A DNA stretch of 16,929 nucleotides from CAYRVX01 sp964642165 (GCA_964642165.1 CAZXOC010000158.1:1-16929); one strand, 5' to 3'; counted from the stretch's first letter, positions 6,546 to 13,466 are shown. Notes: generated from the sequence alone by a model not told the origin. Numbers and translations are program-made.

Positions 6546-6884
6546 ATGGATCAGACGAACCAGGACCAGGACGCACAGCAGAGCCCGCCGCCGCCGAGCG
6601 GCACGGAACGCCGCAAGGCGCCGGACCGGCGTACGGGCGACCGGCGAGGCGTCGTGGACCGGCGCGGCGGGCTGGACCGTCGCCGGGGCCCCGGCCGGCG
6701 CCGCAGCGACGAACGCCGCAGTGCCGAAGAAGGCGAGATGACCGACGAGCAGTTCGAGTTCCTCATGGCCATCAACGAGTACAAGCGCGTCAACAAGAGG
6801 CCGTTTCCCACTTGGACGGAGGTGCTCGACGTCATGCGGGCGTTGGGATACCGGAAGGTGGCGGATCGCCAGGACATCCGCTGA
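6546..6884 (+). CDS. Small protein with Arg-rich DRR-repeat N-terminus
   Basis: This is a 112-aa protein of unknown function. After a Gln/Pro-rich start, residues 21-58 contain at least six RR pairs in a recurring D/E-R-R pattern (ERRKAP, DRRTG, DRRGVV, DRRGGL, DRRRGPG, DERR), with 16 Arg in under 40 residues; this part is probably disordered and could bind nucleic acid or an acidic partner. Residues 65-108 (MTDEQFEFLMAINEYKRVNK and on to LGYRKVA) look like a compact helical domain with the feel of a conserved family. The start is certain: AGGAG (6534-6538) lies 7 nt upstream. It is followed 24 nt later by a membrane-protein gene. I do not recognise a named family. Confidence 0.78.
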   Translation: MDQTNQDQDAQQSPPPPSGTERRKAPDRRTGDRRGVVDRRGGLDRRRGPGRRRSDERRSAEEGEMTDEQFEFLMAINEYKRVNKRPFPTWTEVLDVMRALGYRKVADRQDIR

Positions 6885-6908
6885 CGCGGGCGCCGACCGA
6901 GAGCCGAC

Positions 6909-7550
6909 ATGGTGCTTGGGACTGTACATCTGGGCGTTTCGCTGCGGATCGCCACGGTGGTGGTGCCGGTGGCGCTGTACTTCCTGATCCTGGGTCTGCT
7001 GAACAGCCGGCGGAGTCCGCAGCTTCTGCGAGGCCGGCGTGACTTCGCCCTGATGATCGCCGCCCTCGGGCCGCTCTTCCTCGTCCCCCTGCTGGGCTGG
7101 GTGCAGAGCCCCCACGTGGCGCTGGCGGTGCTGGGGTTGGCGGCGGCGGCGGCGTTTGCCTTGCTCGCGCCGCCGCGCGCGTCATGGGTGATCTACAACA
7201 TCGAGCCGGCCGAGGCCGCCCGCGCTGTCGCCGGCGCCCTCCGCGACGCGGGGCTCGCCTTCCGCGAGGCCGACGGCGGCTTTTGCCTCTCCGGCGGCGA
7301 CGGCGCCGTTCGCCTGAGCCCGTTCCCGCTGCTGCGCAACGTGTCGGTCCGGATGACCGCCGCGGACCGGGACACGGCGAGGCGGTTCGAGTCGGCCCTG
7401 ACCGGGCGAGTCCACTCCGTTCCCGCCGAGACGACGCCCATGGCCATGGCGCTGCTGCTGGTGGCCACCGCGATGCTGGTGGCCCCGCTGGCGATGGTCG
7501 CCCCCCGCGCCGGGGAGATCGTCCGGATCCTCACCGGCATGCTTTATTGA
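6909..7550 (+). CDS. Membrane protein of unknown function
   Basis: This is a 213-aa protein. Hydrophobic segments at about residues 8-31, 45-64, 67-87 and 174-195 suggest four membrane spans. The stretch 88-172 is a soluble domain (starting near WVIYNIEPAEAARAVAGALR) with alternating strands and helices, on the side opposite or equal to the N-terminus depending on topology. No catalytic motif is visible. The Shine-Dalgarno is weak (GAGAG, 8 nt before the ATG). It lies 24 nt after the Arg-rich gene on the same strand, so co-transcription is likely. I do not recognise the family. Confidence 0.72.
   Translation: MVLGTVHLGVSLRIATVVVPVALYFLILGLLNSRRSPQLLRGRRDFALMIAALGPLFLVPLLGWVQSPHVALAVLGLAAAAAFALLAPPRASWVIYNIEPAEAARAVAGALRDAGLAFREADGGFCLSGGDGAVRLSPFPLLRNVSVRMTAADRDTARRFESALTGRVHSVPAETTPMAMALLLVATAMLVAPLAMVAPRAGEIVRILTGMLY
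7509..7548 (+). terminator. Candidate terminator overlapping a gene end
   Basis: GCCGG (7509-7513) pairs with CCGGC (7534-7538), with further pairing inside (GAG/CTC), followed by GCTTTATT. It lies in the last codons of the membrane-protein gene. The stem is imperfect, so the call is tentative; it would separate that gene from the pilin cassette. Confidence 0.3.
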
Positions 7551-7581
7551 TCTTTCTCTTTCCCCCTCGGCCTGACAGCGG

Positions 7582-7587
7582 TACAAT
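7582..7587 (+). promoter_or_regulatory. Candidate -10 box of the first pilin/HEAT pair
   Basis: TACAAT lies 69 bp before the first pilin ATG at 7656. No good -35 is found 16-18 bp upstream. A similar box (TAGAAT, 9546-9551) lies 65 bp before the second pilin ATG, so the two copies share this arrangement. Confidence 0.35.
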
Positions 7588-7655
7588 GAACACGGCGGAA
7601 GGTGTGTGCATCCGCTAAAGGCTTCTGGCCGCTGAGGTTTGCTCGGGAGCGAGAC

Positions 7656-8756
7656 ATGGCAGCGTCAACCGGTATGCAGAGGGGGACGGCGCCGGCGCGG
7701 GGTCCGTGCGATCGGGCGGCTGCCTTCACACTCGTGGAGCTCATGGTCGTCGTCGCCGTCGTCGGCCTGCTCGTCGCCATCGTCGTGCCCTACATGAGCA
7801 GTGTCTTCGAGGTGGCCTACTCGACGATGTGCCAGCGGAACCTCAGAGGCCTCGCCGACGCGGTCCACGTCAGTGAAAACCCCGACATGTCGATCCCCGA
7901 TCCCGGCAGTTGGGTCGGCACGGTGATCGGGCGCGGCTGCGAGGAGATCCTTCACTGCGTCAAGGACAACGTCGAGCGCTCCGGCGTCAAGCACGGACTG
8001 GCGGCGCTGGAGGACTACTACATCCTCCAGTACCACACGAGCAGCACGACCAGCCGGGACACGTCGTTCATCCAGTCGATCCTGGGCATGGGCGGCCCGG
8101 CCGTCGAGGATCCGCAGATCTGGGCGTGGTACCCGGCCGCGGGGAGGCACGACAACCCCAAGGGCGAGCAGTGGCCCTCGCAGTACCTGCCGAACATCAA
8201 GGAAGAGCAGGCGTTCATCGGGGTGGACAACGACTCGGCCATGATGATCACGTTCGGAAGCACCATCCTCCTGGAGACGTGGGAGCCGCCGCCCAAGAGC
8301 ATGAGCGGGGCGGGACACAGCCGGCACTGGGTCATGAAGGGCAAGGGCACGCCGCGCCATCCTCTGCCGCGAGGCGAGTCGCCGCAGGACGACGACGATG
8401 CCGATATCCTGCACATGTTCAGCCTCGACTACATTCAGCACGATCCCCGCTCGCCGTACGGCATCAAGCTCACGGGCGAGGCGAGCTACGGCATGAACGG
8501 GCTGCTGACGGAGAAGAAGTGGCGCATGGGCCAGCTCATGCTCATGGACGCCAACGAGACCCGGATCGACGTCGGCACGGGGAACCTCGAGGACGTGCTG
8601 GAAGAGGTGGTGGTCCCCCGGCACATGGGGCAGGTGAACGTCGTGACGGTGGGCGGCAGCGTCGACTCGATGACCATGCTGGAGCTGGAGGAGGAGTTGG
8701 ACGATCCCCGCGGCCGCTGGCGCTACGAGGCCGACAGCGGCGTCCCGTACAGGTAA
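7656..8756 (+). CDS. Prepilin-like protein, copy 1 of a duplicated cassette
   Basis: This is a 366-aa protein with a type IV/type II pseudopilin N-terminus: a basic 23-residue leader, then Ala23|FTLVELMVVV with Glu28 at +5 and a hydrophobic helix to about residue 45. A prepilin peptidase would cut before Phe24 and the mature protein would sit in the inner membrane or a pseudopilus. Ala, not Gly, precedes the cut. The large C-terminal domain contains PDPGSW, LEDYYILQYH, DPQIWAWYP, ASYGMNGLL and QLMLMDANE, and ends with a His323-X9-Gly-Gly version of the planctomycete H-X9-DG motif. ATG 7656 has GGGAG 6 nt upstream. The next gene, 18 nt later, is a HEAT protein. A colinear paralogue starts at 9616. 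Cargo and function are unknown. Confidence 0.88.
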   Translation: MAASTGMQRGTAPARGPCDRAAAFTLVELMVVVAVVGLLVAIVVPYMSSVFEVAYSTMCQRNLRGLADAVHVSENPDMSIPDPGSWVGTVIGRGCEEILHCVKDNVERSGVKHGLAALEDYYILQYHTSSTTSRDTSFIQSILGMGGPAVEDPQIWAWYPAAGRHDNPKGEQWPSQYLPNIKEEQAFIGVDNDSAMMITFGSTILLETWEPPPKSMSGAGHSRHWVMKGKGTPRHPLPRGESPQDDDDADILHMFSLDYIQHDPRSPYGIKLTGEASYGMNGLLTEKKWRMGQLMLMDANETRIDVGTGNLEDVLEEVVVPRHMGQVNVVTVGGSVDSMTMLELEEELDDPRGRWRYEADSGVPYR

Positions 8757-8774
8757 TCTCGTCCGCCGGAAGTC

Positions 8775-9449
8775 ATGGGCATCTCAGTCTACTCGATCTC
8801 GAAGAACAGCAAATTGCTCGGGCTGGCGGCGGGGTTCGCGATCTTCGTTCTCGCCGTGACCGTGCTGCTCTGGTACGTCGCGCAGGGGGTGGGGGCTGCG
8901 GAGGACCTGGCCGGCTCGTCCGACCCGAACGAACGGAAGCAGGCCGTCGAGCGCCTCCGCGGCAAGAAGGGCGGCGCCGCGCGCCGCGTGCTGAGCGCCC
9001 TGTCCAAGGACACGGACAAGTGGGTGGCGATCCGCGCGGTCCGCACGCTGAGCGAGAACCGCAGCCCCGACAGCCGCGACCTGCTTCAGAAGATCGTCCA
9101 GGACCAAAGCTACAATCCCAGCGCTCGGGGGGAGGCCGCCGCCGAGCTCGGCAAGTTCAAGGACGTGGACCCCGCGGTGCTCACGCAGGCCCTGATCGGC
9201 GACACGAACGCCGAGACGCGGGCCGGCGCGGCGAAGGGGCTGACGCGCCTGCGCAAGCCCGAGACGCTGCCCGAGCTGGTGAAGGCCCTGGAGGACAAGG
9301 ACGCCCGCGTGCGGATCTGGGCCATCACGGGCATCCACAAGATGATCGCCCGCCGCTTCCCGTACGACGCCCGCAAGCCGCCGCACACCCAGCGCCAGGA
9401 GATCCTGCGCATCCGGCAGTACCTCAAGTCGTGCAACGTGCTGCGCTGA
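8775..9449 (+). CDS. Membrane-anchored HEAT-repeat protein, copy 1
   Basis: This is a 224-aa protein. One membrane span (residues 14-37) anchors it, leaving a C-terminal domain of about four to five HEAT-like helical repeats (from about 41), for example VAIRAVRTLSE, GEAAAELGKFKDVDP, AETRAGAAKGLTRL and ARVRIWAITGI. HEAT repeats form curved protein-binding scaffolds. The C-terminus (ARRFPYDARKPP then QRQEI) is conserved in the paralogue at 10680. It follows the first pilin gene by 18 nt with only a weak GGAAG before the ATG, so expression is probably coupled to the pilin. A scaffold or assembly partner for the pilin is an inference from the linkage being present twice. Confidence 0.85.
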   Translation: MGISVYSISKNSKLLGLAAGFAIFVLAVTVLLWYVAQGVGAAEDLAGSSDPNERKQAVERLRGKKGGAARRVLSALSKDTDKWVAIRAVRTLSENRSPDSRDLLQKIVQDQSYNPSARGEAAAELGKFKDVDPAVLTQALIGDTNAETRAGAAKGLTRLRKPETLPELVKALEDKDARVRIWAITGIHKMIARRFPYDARKPPHTQRQEILRIRQYLKSCNVLR

Positions 9450-9545
9450 GGCCGCCCGGAGCCGGACCCGCCCGCCTGCTATCGCCCACGCCGCCCCGGC
9501 TCGATCCCTCGGGAAGTTGCCGTTTCGGTCTCGCGCGGAACGGGT

Positions 9546-9551
9546 TAGAAT
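9546..9551 (+). promoter_or_regulatory. Candidate -10 box of the second pilin/HEAT pair
   Basis: TAGAAT matches five of six -10 bases and lies 65 bp before the ATG at 9616. TTTCGG at 9523-9528 is the only hexamer at 17-bp spacing and is a poor -35. No clear terminator is seen in 9450-9540, so read-through from the first cassette is possible. Confidence 0.35.
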
Positions 9552-9615
9552 AGGAGGCGCGAACTGCAGTTTCGGCGCGCATGCCCGAAGGCCTGCTTCG
9601 CGACGAGAGGTGATT

Positions 9616-10680
9616 ATGCGCACGGATCGCACCTCGTGTGGGTTGCTTCCCTCCGCGCGCCGTCCCCGCCCGCGGACGCCGGCGTTCACGCTGGTGGAGA
9701 TGATCGTCGTGATCGCCGTGCTGGGGCTGCTCGTCGCCATCCTCGTGCCGTCCATGGGCCAAGCCATCGAGCTGGCGTACGCCGCCCTGTGCCGCAACCA
9801 CCTCCACCACCTGACCGTGACGATGCACGGAAGCAGCGTCGCCGAGCCGCTCACCGTCCCCAGCGGCGGGAGCTGGACCAGCCACGCCGTCAAGTACGGC
9901 AGCCGCGAACTGCTCTTCTGCGAAAAGGACCACGAGGACCATTCCGCCCGGATCGCGTGCCTGGAGGACTACTACCTTCTCCAGCACCAGGGAAGCGGCA
10001 ACGACTGGCGGATGAGCAACGTCGCGGCGATCCTCGGCATGGACGACGGCGTGATCCAGGACCCGCAGATTTTCTGCAAGAACATTCCCCCCGCGCCCGT
10101 GCCGCACCACGGGCGTCATCAGTGCTGGTGCTACATCCCGATTCGCAAAGAGAACCAGGAGCTGATATCGATCACGGACGAGGGGACCATCCTGATCACG
10201 TTCGACCCGGGGACGATCACCATCGAGTCCATCATCGGCTGCGGCGTCACCCACTGCGGCAGCGACCACTGGCTGATGCGGGGCCACTGCACCAACGGGG
10301 CGCGCAGCCTGGCGGAGGACGAGACCATCATGCAGTTGGGCGGCAACCACTGCCGCGAGGTGGACCCCCGCTCGCCGCACGTCATCCACACGGAGACGGC
10401 CAGCTACGGCATCAACAGCCTCATCGAGCCCAAGAAGTTCAGCCCGCAGCAGTTGATGCTCATGGACGCCAACGAGATCGTGCTGGACGTCGGCCGGCCC
10501 GACTGGATGGACCACATCAAGCCGCGCCATCTGGGGAAGGTCAACGTCGCGACCGTCGGCGGGAGCGTCCGGGCGATGGCCCTGGCGGAACTGCGGGACG
10601 AGTACCTGCTGTTCGTGGCGGAGGGACCCGAGAGCACGAGCCTGTGGGCTCACCGCGCCTGTGCGAGAATGAAGGACTGA
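9616..10680 (+). CDS. Prepilin-like protein, copy 2, Cys/His-rich
   Basis: This is a 354-aa paralogue of the protein at 7656. The leader is again 23 residues, with Ala23|FTLVEMIVVIAV and Glu28 at +5. Shared landmarks in the same order are VPSGGSW, CLEDYYLLQHQ, ILGM, QDPQIF, DPRSP, ASYGINSL, QLMLMDANE and His305-X9-Gly-Gly followed by SV. The mature part has 11 Cys and 20 His (3 and 11 in copy 1), many in local pairs such as HQCWC, THCGSDHW, GHC and NHC. This suggests disulphides or bound metal, which is an inference. The start at 9616 has GAGG 5 nt upstream. Its TGA overlaps the ATG of the following HEAT gene by one base. Confidence 0.88.
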   Translation: MRTDRTSCGLLPSARRPRPRTPAFTLVEMIVVIAVLGLLVAILVPSMGQAIELAYAALCRNHLHHLTVTMHGSSVAEPLTVPSGGSWTSHAVKYGSRELLFCEKDHEDHSARIACLEDYYLLQHQGSGNDWRMSNVAAILGMDDGVIQDPQIFCKNIPPAPVPHHGRHQCWCYIPIRKENQELISITDEGTILITFDPGTITIESIIGCGVTHCGSDHWLMRGHCTNGARSLAEDETIMQLGGNHCREVDPRSPHVIHTETASYGINSLIEPKKFSPQQLMLMDANEIVLDVGRPDWMDHIKPRHLGKVNVATVGGSVRAMALAELRDEYLLFVAEGPESTSLWAHRACARMKD

Positions 10681-11339
10681 TGGCCGGGGGAGCGAAGGGG
10701 TCCAGCCGGTCGCTGGCCGCCTACGCGGCGGGCGGCGTGCTGCTCGTAGCGGCCGTCACGGCGCTGCTGTGGTACTTCGCCGGCAGCGACGCCGCGAGGC
10801 TGGCGGGATCCCCTCACCGCGGCGACCGCCTCCGGGCGATCGACCTGTTGCGTGGCCGGTCGGGCGCCGAGGCACGCCGGGGGCTCTTCGGCCTGTGCTC
10901 CGACGCCGATCCGCGTGTGGCCCAGACGGCCGCCTGGGCCCTGGGCGAATACCGCGACGCGCAGAGCGCCTCGCTGCTCCGGCGGATCCTGTCGGACGGC
11001 AAGCGGCCGGGACCGCTCCGCGCCGAGGCCGCCACGGCCCTGGGACGATGCCGGCCGATCGATCCGGGCTGGCTGACGGGTCCCCTCGCCAGCGACCCCG
11101 ACCCGCTCGTCCGGGCCGGCGCCGCCAAGGGGCTCTACCACCTGCGCGACCCCCGGACGGCGCTGCGGCTGACGCGGGCGCTGTCGGACGGCGACGAGCG
11201 GGTCCGGCGCGAGGCCATCGGCGCCCTGTACCACATGACGTCCCGGCGCTTCGGCTACCGCCCCGAGCTGCCGCCCGCCCAGCAGCGCGACGAGATCCAG
11301 CAGATCGAGGCCTTCGTCCGCGCGGCCCTGCCGCGGTAG
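10680..11339 (+). CDS. Membrane-anchored HEAT-repeat protein, copy 2
   Basis: This is a 219-aa paralogue of the protein at 8775, with one membrane span (residues 14-34) and HEAT-like repeats from about 38 (AQTAAWALGEY, AEAATALGRCRPIDP, VRAGAAKGLYHL, VRREAIGALYHM). The end, RRFGYRPELPP then QQRDEIQQI, aligns with copy 1 without large gaps. The ATG shares its A with the stop codon of the pilin gene, so translation is coupled; AAGGA lies just upstream. A terminator-like hairpin follows at 11369. It is more Arg- and Ala-rich than copy 1, and identity looks moderate, so the duplication is not recent. The function is unknown. Confidence 0.85.
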   Translation: MAGGAKGSSRSLAAYAAGGVLLVAAVTALLWYFAGSDAARLAGSPHRGDRLRAIDLLRGRSGAEARRGLFGLCSDADPRVAQTAAWALGEYRDAQSASLLRRILSDGKRPGPLRAEAATALGRCRPIDPGWLTGPLASDPDPLVRAGAAKGLYHLRDPRTALRLTRALSDGDERVRREAIGALYHMTSRRFGYRPELPPAQQRDEIQQIEAFVRAALPR

Positions 11340-11368
11340 CCGCCCCCGGCACGAGGCCGGTGGGTCCC

Positions 11369-11394
11369 GCCGGGAGCTCCGGCCCGGCGCTTTT
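11369..11394 (+). terminator. Terminator after the second cassette
   Basis: GCCGGG (11369-11374) and CCCGGC (11383-11388) form a 6-bp GC stem with an 8-nt loop, followed by GCTTTT. It lies 30 nt after the HEAT stop and before the rpmE promoter, so it fits as the end of the cassette transcript. Confidence 0.55.
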
Positions 11395-11417
11395 CCCTGT
11401 CCGGCATCACGAAGGCC

Positions 11418-11445
11418 TTGACTGGGCCCGATAGGATGGTATAGA
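11418..11445 (+). promoter_or_regulatory. Promoter of rpmE
   Basis: TTGACT (11418-11423) and TATAGA (11440-11445) are separated by 16 bp. The predicted start near 11452 gives a leader of about 37 nt before the rpmE ATG at 11489. Confidence 0.65.
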
Positions 11446-11488
11446 GTTTGTGATTCGCGGCCTGCAAAGGTCCTGAGAGGCGACAGCG

Positions 11489-11716
11489 ATGAAGAAGGAC
11501 ATCCATCCGGAATACAACGAGATCACCGTGAAGTGCGCCTGCGGCAACACGTTCCAGACGCACTCGACGGGCGGGGACATCCAGGCGGAGATCTGCTCGG
11601 CCTGCCATCCGTTCTACACGGGCAAGCAGAAGTTCGTCGACGCCGCCGGGCGCGTCGAGAAGTTCCGGCGCAAGTACGGCGGCGACTACTTCCGCCAGCC
11701 GGACGACAAGAAGTAG
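11489..11716 (+). CDS. rpmE: 50S ribosomal protein bL31
   Basis: This is a 75-aa bL31 of the zinc-binding type. The N-terminal MKKDIHPEY is typical; the zinc ligands are Cys16 and Cys18 (CACG) and Cys36 and Cys39 (CSACHPFYTGKQK), and GRVEKFRRKYG closes the domain. The protein sits at the central protuberance of the large subunit and contributes to the bridge with the small subunit. The start is clear, with GAGAGG 8 nt upstream. It has its own promoter and is followed by prfA, a gene order seen in many bacteria, although a terminator-like hairpin separates the two here. Confidence 0.97.
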   Translation: MKKDIHPEYNEITVKCACGNTFQTHSTGGDIQAEICSACHPFYTGKQKFVDAAGRVEKFRRKYGGDYFRQPDDKK

Positions 11717-11732
11717 CTGTTGCAGCCACCAC

Positions 11733-11770
11733 AACGCCGATGGTCCCCCGTACGCGACTGTCGGCGTTTT
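11733..11770 (+). terminator. Terminator or attenuator between rpmE and prfA
   Basis: AACGCCGA (11733-11740) and TCGGCGTT (11761-11768) form a perfect 8-bp stem around a 20-nt loop, and the sequence continues as TTTTCG. It lies 17 nt after the rpmE stop. It could end the rpmE transcript or limit read-through into prfA. Confidence 0.6.
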
Positions 11771-11819
11771 CGTATGTCCGCAGGTCGCCCCCGCCGGGCG
11801 CCGAGGAATCAGCGGAATA

Positions 11820-12926
11820 ATGGCGGCAAAGCCCGACCCACTCCTGGCGAAGCTCGATGAGCTGGACCGGCACTACGCCGGGACGGCCGAGCAGATGAAC
11901 GACCCCGCCGTCGCCTCCGATCCCCGCCGGATCGTGGCGCTGGCCAAGGAGCATGCGCGCCTCGGCAAGGTGGTCGAGCCGTACCGGGAGTACCTGCGGC
12001 TGGCGGGCGAGGTGGACGAGGCCCGGGCGATCCGGGACGATCCCGACAGCGACGAGGAGATGCGTGCCCTGGCGGCCGCCGAGCTGGAGGAGACCCTCCC
12101 CCGCGCCGAGCAGGCCCTGGAGGCCGTCAAGGGGCTGCTGGTGATGAGCGACGACGCGGAGATCGACTCGGTCATGCTGGAGATCCGCGCCGGCACGGGA
12201 GGGGACGAGGCGGCGCTGTTCGCCGGCGACCTGCTGGACATGTACCGCCGCTACGCCGAGTCGCGCCGGTGGACGTTCGAGGTCCTCTCGGCCAACGCGA
12301 CGGAGATCGGCGGCTTCCGCGAGGTGATCGTGAACGTCCGGGGGGAAGGCGTCTGGAGCCGCCTGGGCTATGAGGGCGGCGGGCACCGCGTCCAGCGCGT
12401 CCCCAAGACCGAGAGTCAGGGGCGCATCCACACGTCGGCCGCCACCGTCGCCGTCCTGCCCGAGCCGCAGGACGTCGAGGTCGACATCGACTGGGACAAG
12501 GAGGTCGTCGAGCACACCAGCCGGGCGAGCGGCCCCGGCGGGCAGAACGTCAACAAGGTCGAGTCCGCCGTCAAGCTGGAGCACCTCGCCACCGGCATCA
12601 CCGTCTCCATGCGGGACGAGCAGAGCCAGCACAAGAACCGCGCCAAGGCCCGGCGGATCCTCGCCGCCCGCGTCTACGAGCACTTCCGCAGCCGGCAGGT
12701 GGCCGAAGAGGCCGCCGCACGCAAGCGCATGGTCGGCTCGGGCGACCGCTCCCAGCGCATCCGAACCTACAACTTCCCCCAGAACCGCTGCACCGACCAC
12801 CGCCTCAAGCAGGAAACCGCCGACGGGGCCAACTTCAACCTCCAGAACATCCTCTCCGGCGACCTGAACGGCCTGGTCGACGCCCTCGTCTCCTACGACC
12901 GCGCCCAGCGCCTGGCGAATCTCTGA
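11820..12926 (+). CDS. prfA: Peptide chain release factor 1
   Basis: This is a 368-aa RF1, which recognises UAA and UAG stop codons and triggers peptide release on the ribosome. The stop-codon-recognition tripeptide is PKT (residues 185-187, inside RVPKTESQGRIHTSA), the RF1-type P-x-T and not the SPF of RF2. The catalytic GGQ is at 230-232 (SGPGGQNVNK), and GTGGDEA (126-132) and RIRTYNFPQNR are also typical. The ATG at 11820 is preceded by GGA close by and GAGGA 11 nt upstream. The methyltransferase gene prmC, often next to prfA, is not present; the next genes are on the opposite strand. Confidence 0.97.
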   Translation: MAAKPDPLLAKLDELDRHYAGTAEQMNDPAVASDPRRIVALAKEHARLGKVVEPYREYLRLAGEVDEARAIRDDPDSDEEMRALAAAELEETLPRAEQALEAVKGLLVMSDDAEIDSVMLEIRAGTGGDEAALFAGDLLDMYRRYAESRRWTFEVLSANATEIGGFREVIVNVRGEGVWSRLGYEGGGHRVQRVPKTESQGRIHTSAATVAVLPEPQDVEVDIDWDKEVVEHTSRASGPGGQNVNKVESAVKLEHLATGITVSMRDEQSQHKNRAKARRILAARVYEHFRSRQVAEEAAARKRMVGSGDRSQRIRTYNFPQNRCTDHRLKQETADGANFNLQNILSGDLNGLVDALVSYDRAQRLANL

Positions 12927-12928
12927 GA

Positions 12929-12944
12929 GCGCGGGCCGCCGCGC
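12929..12944. terminator. Hairpin between convergent genes after prfA
   Basis: GCGCGG (12929-12934) pairs with CCGCGC (12939-12944) around a GCCG loop, directly after the prfA stop and before the end of the opposite-strand gene at 12990. There is no T-run; it is a possible bidirectional terminator. Confidence 0.35.
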
Positions 12945-12989
12945 AGGGAGCCATCCCTCGTGTGGGAAGGGAGCCGGGGGGGCGTGGCG

Positions 12990-13181
12990 TCAGTCCACGA
13001 TCTCGAGCAGGCGCTCGGTCAACTCGACGTGGCGCTGCTTGTCGCGGCGCAGCTCCTCGACCTGGTCCCGCAACCGCGGGTCCTGGACCTTGTCGGCCAG
13101 CTCCGTGTACACCGCCAGCGCCTGCTGCTCCTGGTCGAGCAGCGCCTGGAACTGCTCCCGGAGCCGCTCCTGCTCAAGCAT
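12990..13181 (-). CDS. Small helical protein, ferritin-like half
   Basis: This is a 63-aa protein that should form two amphipathic helices: about residues 4-31 (rich in Gln/Glu, ending AVYTELADKV) and 36-61 (RDQVEELRRDKQRHVELTERLLEIV). The pattern of an acidic first helix with EQQAL, then a second helix with D-x3-H, recalls half of a rubrerythrin/ferritin-like bundle, but the usual ExxH metal motif is altered (DKQRH). The ATG lies inside the end of the upstream gene (8-nt overlap), with GAGGG 9 nt before it. The upstream product is similar in plan, so they may be duplicated partners. No named family is assigned. Confidence 0.65.
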   Translation of the reverse strand: MLEQERLREQFQALLDQEQQALAVYTELADKVQDPRLRDQVEELRRDKQRHVELTERLLEIVD

Positions 13182-13413
13182 TCGCGCCGCCCTCTTCGAG
13201 CCGGTGCGCGAGCAGGTCGAGCGTCTCGCGGTGGAGCTTCGTGTCGGCCTGGATGGCCTTGAGAATGGTGTAGACCTCCGACCGCTCCTCCACGTCGAGG
13301 CACTCGGAGTGAGCGACCTGGTCGGATGTGGCCGTCAGCGTGGCGGCGAACTGATTCTCCACGCCCGCCAGGAGCTGGACCTCCCCCTGGACACCGTCCT
13401 GCCCGTTCGACAT
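13174..13413 (-). CDS. Small helical protein, partner of the following gene
   Basis: This is a 79-aa protein, predicted mostly helical: about residues 7-34 (GVENQFAATLTATSDQV) and 41-73 (EERSEVYTILKAIQADTKLH and on). The second helix has D-x3-H like its neighbour, and the two proteins can be loosely aligned, suggesting an old duplication. The start at 13413 is chosen because GGAGG lies 7 nt upstream; an ATG at 13458 precedes that site. A promoter at 13467-13495 is well placed, giving a leader of about 45-50 nt. The stop overlaps the next start by 8 nt, so the pair is translationally coupled. The function is unknown; a metal-free ferritin-like role is only a guess. Confidence 0.65.
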   Translation of the reverse strand: MSNGQDGVQGEVQLLAGVENQFAATLTATSDQVAHSECLDVEERSEVYTILKAIQADTKLHRETLDLLAHRLEEGGANA

Positions 13414-13466
13414 CGCCGGACCTCCGCTCGCCGCAGCCGGGAAATGGGACAGGTTCACCGCCCTGC

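Noticed and set aside
11523..12800. Long open frame on the minus strand across rpmE and prfA
   Set aside because: It lies opposite two certain genes, has an unnatural composition and no recognisable family; long antisense frames are expected in high-GC DNA.
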